From NCBI GenBank assembly GCA_019114345.1, contig DXFS01000076.1, positions 1 to 34,697 of the forward strand: a DNA stretch of 34,697 nucleotides. Direction: 5' to 3'. Source of the stretch: Candidatus Agathobaculum pullistercoris (GTDB lineage: Bacteria > Bacillota > Clostridia > Oscillospirales > Butyricicoccaceae). A model generated the notes under the pieces. That model did not search any database. It was not told the origin of the DNA and was given only the letters and a program-made list of their open reading frames with translations. Shown one piece after another: positions 21,621 to 29,594 of this stretch. The position numbers and the translations under genes were made by a program. Position 1 is the stretch's first letter. Each line of letters begins with the position of its first letter.

Positions 21621-22531
21621 AGGCTTGCCGCCCCCTCGGTCAGCTCAAGGAAAATATCCTCGAGGTTTTTGCGGCGCTCCTCAATGCGGGTCACGCCGAT
21701 GTTGCTGTCCGCCAGCAGGGTCACGCATTCCGCGACCTTCTCATCCTCGAGCGGCGGCAGGATGATCTCGCCCTCGCGCAGTTCGTTCGGTATGCCGTGG
21801 TGCGTCAGCAGCGCCTGCGCCATGGCGTCGTTCAGCGTGTGCATGGCGAGGTGGTGTTCGCTTTTTTCGTGCAGGCGGTCGATCGTGTTCTGGTAAACCA
21901 GCGCGCCGTCCGCGATCACCCCGACGTGTGTCGCCATCTGGTCGATCTCACTGAGCAGGTGGCTGGATACCACGACTGTCATGCCGAACCGTCCGGGCAG
22001 CTCACAGATCAGCTCGCGCATCTCCTGAATGCCTGCCGGGTCCAGACCGTTGGTCGGTTCATCCAGAATGAGCAGGCGCGGATGCGCGAGCAGCGCGGCA
22101 GCCAGCCCGAGCCGCTGCTTCATGCCGAGCGAGTAGTGCGCAACCTTTTTATCCTTCTGGCTGGTCAGACGCACGATTTCGAGCGCATCCCGGATGTTGT
22201 CCTCCGGCACATTGCGCAGGGTCTGCAGGATCCTGAGGTTTTCCTCGCCGGTCAGGTGGCCGTAATAGGAAGGGGATTCGATCAGCGATCCGATGTCCTT
22301 GAGAATGTCCAGCCGGTTTTTCTCGTTCATCCGCTTGCCGAATACGTCGATCTCGCCGCTGGTGGGATGCGCCAGCCCAAGGATCATTTTGAGTGTTGTG
22401 GATTTGCCCGCACCGTTCGGGCCCAGAAAGCCGTAGATCGAACCCTCCGGGACCGCCATGCACAAGTCCTTGACGCGCATGGCGCTGCCGTAGCGTTTGC
22501 ACAGTCCTTTGGTTTGTATCAGGTTAGCCAT
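21617..22531 (-). CDS. ABC transporter ATPase (BcrA/SpaF/MutF-type)
   Basis: A 304-residue ATPase that powers the peptide-resistance-like exporter. Walker A is GPNGAGKST, the Q-loop region follows it, the signature is YSLGMKQRLG (the modified SLGMKQ motif of this subfamily), Walker B is LLILDEPTNGLD, and the H-loop is VVSSHLLSEI. The C-terminal ~80 residues are the usual DUF4162-like extension. The gene is first in the operon and divergent from the response regulator. RBS AAAGGAG is present. No lantibiotic structural gene is visible, so defence against foreign peptides is more likely than self-immunity. Confidence 0.92.
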   Translation of the reverse strand: MANLIQTKGLCKRYGSAMRVKDLCMAVPEGSIYGFLGPNGAGKSTTLKMILGLAHPTSGEIDVFGKRMNEKNRLDILKDIGSLIESPSYYGHLTGEENLRILQTLRNVPEDNIRDALEIVRLTSQKDKKVAHYSLGMKQRLGLAAALLAHPRLLILDEPTNGLDPAGIQEMRELICELPGRFGMTVVVSSHLLSEIDQMATHVGVIADGALVYQNTIDRLHEKSEHHLAMHTLNDAMAQALLTHHGIPNELREGEIILPPLEDEKVAECVTLLADSNIGVTRIEERRKNLEDIFLELTEGAASL

Positions 22532-22580
22532 GTTGGATGCTCCTTTGCTTTTTTGCTATAGTGCAATAATACAACTGCTT

Positions 22581-22619
22581 TCTTACAGCAGCATGAAGCC
22601 AACCTTACATTTTCCTTAA
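22581..22619. promoter_or_regulatory. 11-bp-spaced repeats: likely response-regulator binding site
   Basis: TCTTAC at 22581, CCTTAC at 22603 and CCTTAA at 22614 are spaced by 22 and 11 bp, which are exact helical multiples. They lie between the divergent ABC operon and the OmpR-type regulator. Such spacing is typical of OmpR/PhoB-family sites. Binding has not been shown. Confidence 0.45.
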
Positions 22620-22648
22620 ATTTGGTGTGCTGCGCGTCGGGTTCGTGG

Positions 22649-22654
22649 TAGAAT
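22649..22654 (+). promoter_or_regulatory. Probable -10 element of the two-component operon
   Basis: TAGAAT at 22649-22654. The best -35 at 17 bp is poor, so activation may be needed. The transcript would start about 10 nt before the ATG, leaving almost no leader. Confidence 0.35.
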
Positions 22655-22670
22655 AGCATGGGTGATAAAA

Positions 22671-23384
22671 ATGCAGGGATTATATGATCTGAAAATACTG
22701 GCGGTCGATGACGAAGCGGCGCTCTGCGGCCTGATTCGGGAGATCCTGGCGCAGGCCGGGTTCCGGCAGGTGCGGACGGCCGGGAGCTGCGCCGAGGCGC
22801 AGGCTGCTTTCGCCGCCTTCCGACCGGATGCAGTGCTGCTCGATGTCATGCTGCCGGACGGGGACGGCTTTGCACTGATACAGGCATTGCGTTGTGAGAG
22901 GGACATCCCGGTGCTGTTCCTGTCCGCGCGTGACGCGGATGCGGATCGGCTGCGCGGGCTGGGTCTGGGCGCGGACGACTATATCGTCAAGCCCTTCCTG
23001 CCGCAGGAGCTGGTGCTCCGCCTAACTGCCGTGCTGCGCCGCTCCTATGCTGCGCAGCTGCAAAGCGCGGACAGCAGTTTGCGGCTGGGGGATACGGTGG
23101 TCGACTGGGGCAGCGGCACGGTCACACGCGGCGGTGCCGCCGTGCAGCTGACCGCAAAGGAATACGCGCTGCTGCGCAAGCTGGCGGACAACCGCGGCAA
23201 CATCGTCACAATCGACGCGCTGTGCCGCGCGGCGTGGGACGAAGAGAATTTCGGCTTTGAGAACACGCTCATGGTGCACATCCGCCGCCTGCGGGAAAAG
23301 CTGGAGGACAATCCATCCCACCCGCGCTGGCTGCTGACCGTGCGCGGGCTGGGCTACAAGCTGGCAAAGGAGGAAGCGCAATGA
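22671..23384 (+). CDS. OmpR-family response regulator
   Basis: A 237-residue transcription regulator. The receiver domain has acidic pocket Asp13-Asp14, phosphoacceptor Asp58 (LLDVMLP) and Lys in VKPF. The C-terminal winged helix has LTAKEYALLRKLADNRGNIV and LMVHIRRLREKL. It most likely controls the divergent ABC exporter, as in SpaRK/NisRK-like and Bce-like modules. ATG 22671 is chosen, but GTG 22662 in frame is possible. Neither has a clear ribosome site. The gene overlaps the kinase by ATGA. Confidence 0.9.
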   Translation: MQGLYDLKILAVDDEAALCGLIREILAQAGFRQVRTAGSCAEAQAAFAAFRPDAVLLDVMLPDGDGFALIQALRCERDIPVLFLSARDADADRLRGLGLGADDYIVKPFLPQELVLRLTAVLRRSYAAQLQSADSSLRLGDTVVDWGSGTVTRGGAAVQLTAKEYALLRKLADNRGNIVTIDALCRAAWDEENFGFENTLMVHIRRLREKLEDNPSHPRWLLTVRGLGYKLAKEEAQ

Positions 23385-24757
23385 AGGGACTGGGATGCAT
23401 CCTTGGGCGCTATGTCGGCGCGGCGATCGGCGTGGGCGTGCTTTTAGTTGTGTTTAATGCTGCTGCTTTTATTGCGTTTATCCTGCATTGCTCGCAGGAT
23501 ATGCCTGAAATTGAGGATCGGGTCAGCGTGATCGCTGAGGGCATCGAACGACAGGCAGACGGCGGCTTTTCGGTCTCGGAAGAAGCGCGGCTCGCGCTGG
23601 ACGAGCGGTACGTCTGGGCGATGCAGCTGGATGAGGACGGCAATGTTATCTGGAGCGACCGAATGCCGAAAGACCTGCCGCGGCATTTTACCGCGAGCGA
23701 GATCGCGTCTTTTGCCCGCTGGTATCTGGAGGATTATCCGGTTTATGCGTGGTCTGATGAAGACGGCCTGCTGGTGTTAGCCAGCGCGCCGGGCAGTGAG
23801 TGGAAATATTTGATGCAGTCCTCCACCTATATGATTGAGCAGGCGACGGTATGGGTTCCGGCGGTGCTCATCCTCAACCTGCTGACTGCACTTGCGCTCG
23901 CCTTACTGCTCGGCTGGCGGATGTACCGTGCCGCCTCGCCGCTGGCGGAAGGTATCAGCGGTCTAGCGCAGGGGCAGGGAGTAAAGCTCTCCGAGCGTGG
24001 TGTGCTGGGGTTGCTGTCTGCCGACCTCAACCGCGCATCCGAGCAGCTGCTGGCACAGCGGACGCTGCTGCGCAAGCGTGACCGCACGCGCACCGAATGG
24101 ATCGCGGGTGTATCACACGATATCCGCACACCGCTGTCGCTCGTACAGGGCAATGCTGCCCAGCTGGAGGCAGACGCTGCACTGCCCGGGCAGGCGCGGC
24201 ACAAGGCATCCGTGATCCGCGAGCAGAGCCAGCGCATTGGGCGGCTGGTCAGCGACCTCAACCTCGCCTCCAAGCTGGAATATGAGCTGCAGCCCCTGCA
24301 TATCGCTCCTTTCCGCCCTGCGGCCATGCTGCGCGCGGCAGCGGCCGAGGTGCTGAACCATGCCGCAGGAGAACGGGTATCGGTTGAAATGGACATCGCG
24401 CCGGAGGCTGGCGTGATGTCCGCGAACGGGGATGAAGCGCTGCTGCGGCGCGCGGTGGATAACCTGCTGCGCAACAGCGTGCGGCACAATCCCGGACAGA
24501 TCCAGCTAAGCCTGCGGCTGTCCGTATCGGAACAGCAGTGGTGCATGACTGTTCAGGACAACGGCAGCGGGCTGCCGGAGGATGTGCTGCAGCGGCTGCG
24601 CCGCCCGCAGGAGAACGCCCTGCCGTCACATGGGCTGGGGCTTGTGCTGGTGCAGCAGATTGTTCGCGCCCATGGCGGTACGGTATGTTTCGAAAACACA
24701 CAGCCAGGGCTCAAAGTCACACTTTCCTTCCCGCGGCTGGCGGGAGAAAATGGTTGA
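23381..24757 (+). CDS. Membrane sensor histidine kinase
   Basis: A 458-residue sensor with two membrane helices (about 10-36 and 157-180) enclosing an external domain of about 120 residues. The conserved phosphorylation motif is SHDIRTPLSLVQG (His246), followed by an ATPase domain with N-box DNLLRNSVRHNPG, DNGSGLP and HGLGLVLVQQI. The SHDIRTPL form is typical of kinases paired with peptide-antibiotic exporters. It is translationally coupled to the response regulator. The signal it senses is unknown. Confidence 0.9.
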   Translation: MKGLGCILGRYVGAAIGVGVLLVVFNAAAFIAFILHCSQDMPEIEDRVSVIAEGIERQADGGFSVSEEARLALDERYVWAMQLDEDGNVIWSDRMPKDLPRHFTASEIASFARWYLEDYPVYAWSDEDGLLVLASAPGSEWKYLMQSSTYMIEQATVWVPAVLILNLLTALALALLLGWRMYRAASPLAEGISGLAQGQGVKLSERGVLGLLSADLNRASEQLLAQRTLLRKRDRTRTEWIAGVSHDIRTPLSLVQGNAAQLEADAALPGQARHKASVIREQSQRIGRLVSDLNLASKLEYELQPLHIAPFRPAAMLRAAAAEVLNHAAGERVSVEMDIAPEAGVMSANGDEALLRRAVDNLLRNSVRHNPGQIQLSLRLSVSEQQWCMTVQDNGSGLPEDVLQRLRRPQENALPSHGLGLVLVQQIVRAHGGTVCFENTQPGLKVTLSFPRLAGENG

Positions 24758-24793
24758 GATGCGGCGGTTTTCGTGTTTTTTTGCGGAATACCC

Positions 24794-24822
24794 TTTTCGG
24801 AAGCGTAGGTATTTGCTATAAT
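24794..24822 (+). promoter_or_regulatory. dUTPase promoter
   Basis: TTTTCG (24794-24799), 17 bp and consensus TATAAT (24817-24822) with an extended TGC. The leader is about 107 nt and has only weak pairing. Confidence 0.65.
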
Positions 24823-24935
24823 AATAACTGATAGCGGCCTGTATGGCAGTATCTGCTGCTGCACGGGCCGGATGGATAAAAATACAGTGCAGGCCTGTCC
24901 TGCGCGGAGAATAGAGAAAGGGATGCAGATCAAGC

Positions 24936-25448
24936 ATGCAGAAGGTTGCAAAATTCCATAAGGTTTCCGAAAAACAGTTCGTTGCGGACTGGCGTATGGC
25001 GGCAAAGTGCACAGAATCCGAGGCAAAACAGGTTTACCAGCGGATCCGCCTGCCGCGCCGCGCGACCGTAGGTTCTGCTGGATATGACTTCTTTGCCCCG
25101 GAGGCATTTTCGCTTGTCCCGCACGAGACCATTCTGATCCCGACCGGGATCTGCGCTGAGATTGCGGACGGCTGGGTGCTGCAGCTGTTCCCTCGTTCCG
25201 GGCTGGGCTTCAAATACTGCCTGCAGATGGACAACACGGTCGGCATCATCGACAGCGACTACATCCATGCCAAAAACGAGGGGCATATCTTTGTCAAGAT
25301 GACCAACTGCAACCGGCAGGGCAAGACGCTGACGGTCAGTGCTGGCGAGGGATTTGCGCAGGGTATTTTCCTGCCCTACGGCATCACGGAAGACGACGAT
25401 GCGGACGGACAGCGCCAGGGCGGCCTTGGCAGCACAACGTCGAAATAA
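24936..25448 (+). CDS. dut: dUTP diphosphatase
   Basis: Trimeric dUTPase hydrolyses dUTP to dUMP and pyrophosphate, keeping uracil out of DNA. The five family motifs are visible: SAGYDFFAPE, FPRSGLG, NTVGIIDSDYIH, EGFAQGIFLPYG and the C-terminal RQGGLGST. A 40-residue N-terminal extension (MQKVAKFHKVSEKQF...) is longer than in E. coli and appears typical of clostridial forms. It is preceded by its own promoter and followed by a strong terminator, so it is monocistronic. Confidence 0.93.
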   Translation: MQKVAKFHKVSEKQFVADWRMAAKCTESEAKQVYQRIRLPRRATVGSAGYDFFAPEAFSLVPHETILIPTGICAEIADGWVLQLFPRSGLGFKYCLQMDNTVGIIDSDYIHAKNEGHIFVKMTNCNRQGKTLTVSAGEGFAQGIFLPYGITEDDDADGQRQGGLGSTTSK

Positions 25449-25453
25449 TTTCA

Positions 25454-25479
25454 AAAAACCGCCCTTGGGCGGTTTTTTT
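25454..25479 (+). terminator. dUTPase terminator
   Basis: AAACCGCCC pairs with GGGCGGTTT around a 2-nt loop, followed by a seven-T run. Confidence 0.9.
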
Positions 25480-25533
25480 CTGTCACGATTCCGGAATGCG
25501 CTGCTTATACTGATGACAGGAGCGTGATGCGCT

Positions 25534-25680
25534 ATGTTCTGTCGTGGTCAGGTGCTCGGGCTGTCCGCCCTGTGTCTTGGGACTGGTCTGTTGATTGGCA
25601 GCCTTGTGCCGTCCTGTCTGCCGCTTTGGCTGGCCGCACTGGCTCTGATCGCGGCGGGCATATTCCTATTCCAACGGTGA
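25534..25680 (+). CDS. Small two-helix membrane peptide upstream of spoVM
   Basis: A 48-residue hydrophobic peptide starting MFCRGQVLGLSALCLG, with two predicted membrane helices separated by a short turn (VPSCLP). AGGAG lies 11 nt before the ATG. Its stop is only 12 bp before the spoVM start, so they are probably co-transcribed. Tiny membrane proteins of this kind accompany sporulation genes in Clostridia, but I do not know a named family. A competing frame (25524-25856) overlaps it, and I consider that frame a shadow. Confidence 0.55.
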   Translation: MFCRGQVLGLSALCLGTGLLIGSLVPSCLPLWLAALALIAAGIFLFQR

Positions 25681-25692
25681 CGGGAGGTTCGT

Positions 25693-25770
25693 ATGATGAT
25701 GAAAGTAGTTGTCTGGAAAAGCCCGAAATATCTGCGCGGGATCCTGTGCAGGCTGTTCCACATTACATGA
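25693..25770 (+). CDS. spoVM: Stage V sporulation protein M
   Basis: A 25-residue amphipathic peptide. The core KSPKYLRGILCRLF matches B. subtilis SpoVM (KLPKFLGGIVRAML) at the Lys-Pro-Lys, aromatic, Leu, Gly and Ile positions. SpoVM recognises the curved outer forespore membrane and anchors SpoIVA, the base of the spore coat. Three ATG codons occur in a row from 25693. GGGAGG lies 5, 8 or 11 nt before them, so the second or third is also possible. SipL and SpoIVA genes follow directly, a strong contextual support. A terminator comes right after. Confidence 0.82.
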   Translation: MMMKVVVWKSPKYLRGILCRLFHIT

Positions 25771-25773
25771 GCG

Positions 25774-25804
25774 AAGCAGAGGCAGTTTTTGCCTCTGCTT
25801 TTTT
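25774..25804 (+). terminator. spoVM terminator
   Basis: AAGCAGAGGCA and TGCCTCTGCTT form an 11-bp stem with a 5-nt loop, followed by TTTTTT. Its end touches the -35 element of the next promoter. Confidence 0.88.
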
Positions 25805-25832
25805 CATATTTTACGGCAGGCGGACATATCGT
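25804..25832 (+). promoter_or_regulatory. Sigma-E (mother-cell) promoter of sipL-spoIVA
   Basis: TCATATT (25804-25810), exactly 14 bp, then CATATCGT (25825-25832). This matches the B. subtilis sigma-E consensus KMATATT-14-CATACANT at all seven -35 positions and most -10 positions. It lies 40 bp before sipL, whose products act in the mother cell. Confidence 0.75.
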
Positions 25833-25871
25833 GATACAGGAGCAGCAGTGAAATGAAGGAGGCAGCATCAA

Positions 25872-27344
25872 ATGGAACTGAATCAAACAAGCATCTGCTA
25901 CTATGACAAACGGCTGGACCGGATCGCCGCCTGTACGGAAACCGCGGATACGATCGTGCCGGATACCTTCCCGGATGTCGGCCGTGTAGTCTGCGCATAC
26001 GGTACAGCGGCCGTCAAGGATCAGACGCCGCAGAGCGGCCGGCTGTTGATTTCCGGCACGGTGCAAGCGGTCATTCTGTACGAGCCGGAGGGCGGTGGCC
26101 TGCGCCGGCTGACCGTGCCGGTCAGCTTTGCGCATATCGAGGAATGCGATGGGCTGGATGCGGATGCGGTCTGCGCGGTCACTTGCCGGACAGTGGCTGT
26201 GGACGCGACGGCGGTCAACAGCCGCAAGTTGAGCGTGAGCGTACAGCTATGCTTTTCCATAGAGTGTTACTGTAAAACGGAATGCGAGATCACGGAGGAT
26301 GTAGCGCTGCCTGGAATCCAGCTGCGCAGCACCATGCAGAATGTAACGCTGATCGAGCAGGCGCGCGCCTACCCGGTCACGGTGCTGGACGATATCACGC
26401 TGCAGGGGGCGGAAGGACTGTCGCTGCTGCACACGTCCTGCACGATGCACGTTTCAGAATGCCGCGCGATGCGGGCCAAAGCGGTGCTCAAGGGGGAGGC
26501 GTCGGTGCAGTGCCTGGCACTGCAGGAGGACGGCGCGGTGCGCGTTCTGTCGAGCAGCACGCCGTTCACTCAGATCGTGGAGCTGCCGGAGGCGGAGGAG
26601 GGGGACAGCGTCCACGCGCTGGTCGCTGTCCGCGAGGCGGACTGCAGGCTGGAGGCAGACGGGCTGCTTTCCTACACGGTGGCCGCATCCGCCCTGCTCA
26701 CATTGCGGCGGGCAAGGGGGGTGCGCCGGATCGACGATCTGTATCTCCCAGGCCGGGCGCTGCAGATCCAGGAGGAAAAGACCATGCTGCATTCCATGCC
26801 GCCGCTGGCGCCCTTTTCCGCGGAGGCGTCTGAGGCGCTTCAGACTGCGCAGCACGTTTCGCATATCGTATCTGCCGGTGCAGTCTGCTGCGGCGCAAAG
26901 CGCGGCGCGGATGATGCGCTGCAGATTACGGCGGCGGTGCAGGTGCTCTATCTGGCGGACGACCAGCAGCTCTGCGCGATGCAGCGCATGTTGCCGCTTA
27001 CTATGTCGTGCGCCGCTGCAGGCGACGTCTCGCAGATCGAGTTGAACGCCCGCGCTTCCTCCGCGGGGGAAAAGGGCATGCTGCTGACGGTCACGGCTGC
27101 CGGTATGGCTTCGCCCGGCGAGACGCTGGCGTTCCGGCATATTACCGCCGCTGAAGCCGGGGAAAAGGCGGCGGGACGCGAGGGCGTGACCCTCTTGCTG
27201 CGCTATATCGATCAGGAGCGGGAGCTGTGGGACGTCGCGAAGGACTGCGGCGCCACGGTCGACGCCATCCGAAAGGCGAATGATATGGCGGCGGAGGTAT
27301 CCAGCGTGCGCAATACCATGCTGCTTATCCCAATCCAGGCTTGA
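25872..27344 (+). CDS. sipL: SPOCS/LysM spore coat morphogenetic protein SipL
   Basis: A 490-residue protein with DUF3794 (SPOCS) domains over most of its length (recurring TVPVSF, GTVQAVILYEP and ISGTVQ-like strands). A C-terminal LysM-like domain lies at about 450-488 (LWDVAKDCGATVDAIRKAN...NTMLLIPI). In C. difficile, SipL binds SpoIVA through its LysM domain and is needed to attach the coat to the forespore. The order spoVM-sipL-spoIVA here fits that role closely. ATG 25872 follows GGAGG. It is preceded by a sigma-E promoter and followed at 14 bp by spoIVA. Confidence 0.85.
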   Translation: MELNQTSICYYDKRLDRIAACTETADTIVPDTFPDVGRVVCAYGTAAVKDQTPQSGRLLISGTVQAVILYEPEGGGLRRLTVPVSFAHIEECDGLDADAVCAVTCRTVAVDATAVNSRKLSVSVQLCFSIECYCKTECEITEDVALPGIQLRSTMQNVTLIEQARAYPVTVLDDITLQGAEGLSLLHTSCTMHVSECRAMRAKAVLKGEASVQCLALQEDGAVRVLSSSTPFTQIVELPEAEEGDSVHALVAVREADCRLEADGLLSYTVAASALLTLRRARGVRRIDDLYLPGRALQIQEEKTMLHSMPPLAPFSAEASEALQTAQHVSHIVSAGAVCCGAKRGADDALQITAAVQVLYLADDQQLCAMQRMLPLTMSCAAAGDVSQIELNARASSAGEKGMLLTVTAAGMASPGETLAFRHITAAEAGEKAAGREGVTLLLRYIDQERELWDVAKDCGATVDAIRKANDMAAEVSSVRNTMLLIPIQA

Positions 27345-27358
27345 AAGGCGGGGAAAGA

Positions 27359-28834
27359 ATGGAAAACCAGATCTATCATCAAATCAGCGCGCGGACGGGC
27401 GGCGATATCTATATCGGCGTGGTCGGGCCAGTGCGTACGGGCAAGTCCACGCTGATCAAGCGGTTCATGGAGACCATGGTGCTGCCCGGTATGGAAAATG
27501 TGTATAAGAGGGAGCGGGCACGCGACGAGCTGCCGCAGTCCGGCACCGGGCGGACGATCATGACGGCGGAGCCTAAGTTCGTTCCCGAGGAGGCGGCAGA
27601 GATCCGCCTGCCAGAAGGCGGTACCTGCCGCGTGCGGCTGGTGGACTGCGTGGGCTATCTGGTGGACGGCGCGCTCGGCAGCATGGAGGACGACGCGCCG
27701 CGCATGGTGTCCACCCCGTGGCGGGAGGAGCCGATGACGCTCGCCGAGGCCGCTGAGGTCGGCACGCACAAGGTTATCGGCGAGCACTCGACGATCGGGC
27801 TGGTCGTCACGACGGACGGCAGCTTTTCCGATATCCCGCGGGAGAATTATGCGCCTGCGGAAAAACGCGTCATTGAAGAGCTGAGCGCGCTGGGCAAGCC
27901 GTTTTTAGTGCTGGTCAATTCAGCGGAACCGGGCGGCGAGGCAGCGCAGGCCGTCTGCGAAGAACTGCACACGCAATACGGCATAGAACCGGTTGCCGTC
28001 AACTGCATCGATCTGGACGAGGACGGCATCACGGATATTCTGCAGCGTGTGCTGTATGAGTTCCCGGTGTGTGAGATCGGCTTTATCCTGCCGCGGTACA
28101 TTGGTTCGCTGCCCGCGCAGCATCCGGTGCAGGCGAGCATCTATCAGTGTATCCGTGCCTCAGCATCGGCAGGGGAAAAGATGCGCGACCTGCGCGGCAT
28201 GTGCCGCAAACTTGCGGAAAACGAATACATCGGCCGCGCGGAAATCGAACACTTGGAACTTGGAAGCGGCGTAGCACGGCTGCGGATCGACATCCCCGAA
28301 CGGGTATTTTACGGCATCGTCGGCGAGCAGACCGGTATCCAGGTGAAGGACGCCGCCGACCTGATCGCAGTGCTGGACGACTTCGCAGGCGTTAAGCGGC
28401 AGTATGAGCGCCTGCGCGGCGCGCTCGACCAGGTCTACCAGACCGGATACGGCATTGTGATGCCGTCGGTCGAAGAGCTGACGCTGGAAGAGCCCGAGAT
28501 CGTGCGTCAGGGCGGGCGGTACGGCATACGCCTGCGCGCGTCTGCACCGTCCATCCACCTGATGCGGGCCAACATCAAGGCTGAAGTCAGCCCGATTGTC
28601 GGCACAGAAAAGCAGTCGGAGGAACTGGTGCATTACCTGCTCAGCGAGTTTGAGGAGCAGCCGGAAAAGATCTGGAACACCAATATTTTCGGCAAATCAC
28701 TTAATGAACTGGTACGGGAGGAGTTGTCACATAAGCTCAGCCGTATGCCGGATGACGCGCGGGGGAAAATCAGGGAAACACTGGAAAAGATTATAAATGA
28801 AAGTGCCGGAGGCCTGATCTGCATTATCTTATAA
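27359..28834 (+). CDS. spoIVA: Stage IV sporulation protein A
   Basis: SpoIVA is the ATPase that polymerises into the basement layer of the spore coat. The 491-residue length matches B. subtilis (492). Walker A GPVRTGKS is at 23-30 (Lys29), with conserved VDCVGYLVDGALG and the C-terminal GGLICIIL, which contacts SpoVM. ATG 27359 is chosen because it gives the family N-terminus MENQIYHQISARTGGDIYIG. The open frame to 27341 lies within a ribosome-site-like GGCGGGG. A terminator follows. Confidence 0.96.
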   Translation: MENQIYHQISARTGGDIYIGVVGPVRTGKSTLIKRFMETMVLPGMENVYKRERARDELPQSGTGRTIMTAEPKFVPEEAAEIRLPEGGTCRVRLVDCVGYLVDGALGSMEDDAPRMVSTPWREEPMTLAEAAEVGTHKVIGEHSTIGLVVTTDGSFSDIPRENYAPAEKRVIEELSALGKPFLVLVNSAEPGGEAAQAVCEELHTQYGIEPVAVNCIDLDEDGITDILQRVLYEFPVCEIGFILPRYIGSLPAQHPVQASIYQCIRASASAGEKMRDLRGMCRKLAENEYIGRAEIEHLELGSGVARLRIDIPERVFYGIVGEQTGIQVKDAADLIAVLDDFAGVKRQYERLRGALDQVYQTGYGIVMPSVEELTLEEPEIVRQGGRYGIRLRASAPSIHLMRANIKAEVSPIVGTEKQSEELVHYLLSEFEEQPEKIWNTNIFGKSLNELVREELSHKLSRMPDDARGKIRETLEKIINESAGGLICIIL

Positions 28835-28849
28835 ACGAATATGGCAGCA

Positions 28850-28884
28850 AAAAGGTGCCTGTTTTTCAAGCAGGCACCTTTTAA
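28850..28884 (+). terminator. Terminator of the sipL-spoIVA operon
   Basis: AAAAGGTGCCTG and CAGGCACCTTTT form a 12-bp stem with a 9-nt loop. The T-tail is short, so it may act in both directions. Confidence 0.75.
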
Positions 28885-28918
28885 TAACAGAATTCGGGTA
28901 TCTTGTCTTCATCTGAAC

Positions 28919-28947
28919 TTGCCAAACCCTATATATTGTGCTAAAAT
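28919..28947 (+). promoter_or_regulatory. Promoter of the kinase/MacAB/SLH operon
   Basis: TTGCCA (28919-28924), a 17-bp spacer ending in TGC and TAAAAT (28942-28947), 36 bp before the GTG start. Confidence 0.7.
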
Positions 28948-28982
28948 ACCTTGGGAAAAAACGTTTTGCAGGGGGTATTCCG

Positions 28983-29594
28983 GTGGACAAGCATGTCTTT
29001 GTCATTAACGGCAGCGGCGGCGTCGGGAAGGACACGCTGTGTGAAGCGGCACGTCAGTTTTGGCGGGTGCAGAATATTTCCTCGATTACGCCGGTCTGTG
29101 AGGTTGCCCGCACAGCGGGCTGGGATGGCGAAAAGACCCCGGCTGCGCGGCGCTTCCTTTCGCAGCTTAAGGAAGTATGCACGCAGTTCAACGATCTTCC
29201 GTTCCGGTACTGCATGGAGCAATACCATGCCTTTCTGCAAAACGATCAGCAGATCCTGTTTGTCCATATTCGTGAGCCGGAGCAGATTGAACGTTTTCGG
29301 CAGGCGGTGGGCGAACAGTGCAGGACAGTGCTGGTTCGCCGTCCGGCGATGGAGTGCGCGCGCGGCCCGCTCGGCAACCGCTCGGATGATAACGTGGCGG
29401 CGTATGTTTATGACGGAATATTCGTCAATGACGGATCGCTGGAGGAACTGCCTGAAAAAGTCCATCGGTTCCTGAATGACCTGATAAAGCAGCGGCTGAA
29501 GGCGCAGCATGGATCTGCACATGCAGGAAATACGCAGGAAGATACAGAGCAGAGTCAGGATAGAGAAAAGAAAGGAAATTGTATCCATGAGTGA
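28983..29594 (+). CDS. P-loop NTPase, nucleoside/nucleotide kinase-like
   Basis: A 203-residue cytoplasmic protein with Walker A NGSGGVGKDT at 9-18. Its HVFVINGSGGVGKDTLCEAA start resembles deoxynucleotide monophosphate kinases and related phosphotransferases. The later RSDDNVAAYVYDGIFVNDGSLEEL also fits that fold. The substrate is unknown. I choose GTG 28983, 7 nt after GGGGG. The longer open frame from 28938 covers the promoter. It overlaps the adaptor gene by 8 nt, so it is in one operon with a membrane exporter, an unusual pairing. Confidence 0.75.
   Translation: MDKHVFVINGSGGVGKDTLCEAARQFWRVQNISSITPVCEVARTAGWDGEKTPAARRFLSQLKEVCTQFNDLPFRYCMEQYHAFLQNDQQILFVHIREPEQIERFRQAVGEQCRTVLVRRPAMECARGPLGNRSDDNVAAYVYDGIFVNDGSLEELPEKVHRFLNDLIKQRLKAQHGSAHAGNTQEDTEQSQDREKKGNCIHE

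Noticed and set aside
25481..25533. A sigma-E promoter for the 48-residue peptide and spoVM
   Set aside because: The best candidate (CACGATT-14-TTATACTG) matches both boxes poorly. TATACT at 25506-25511 also lacks a good -35, so the promoter is left unassigned.
25524..25856. A 110-codon frame covering the small peptide and spoVM
   Set aside because: It runs out of frame through two well-supported small genes and a terminator.
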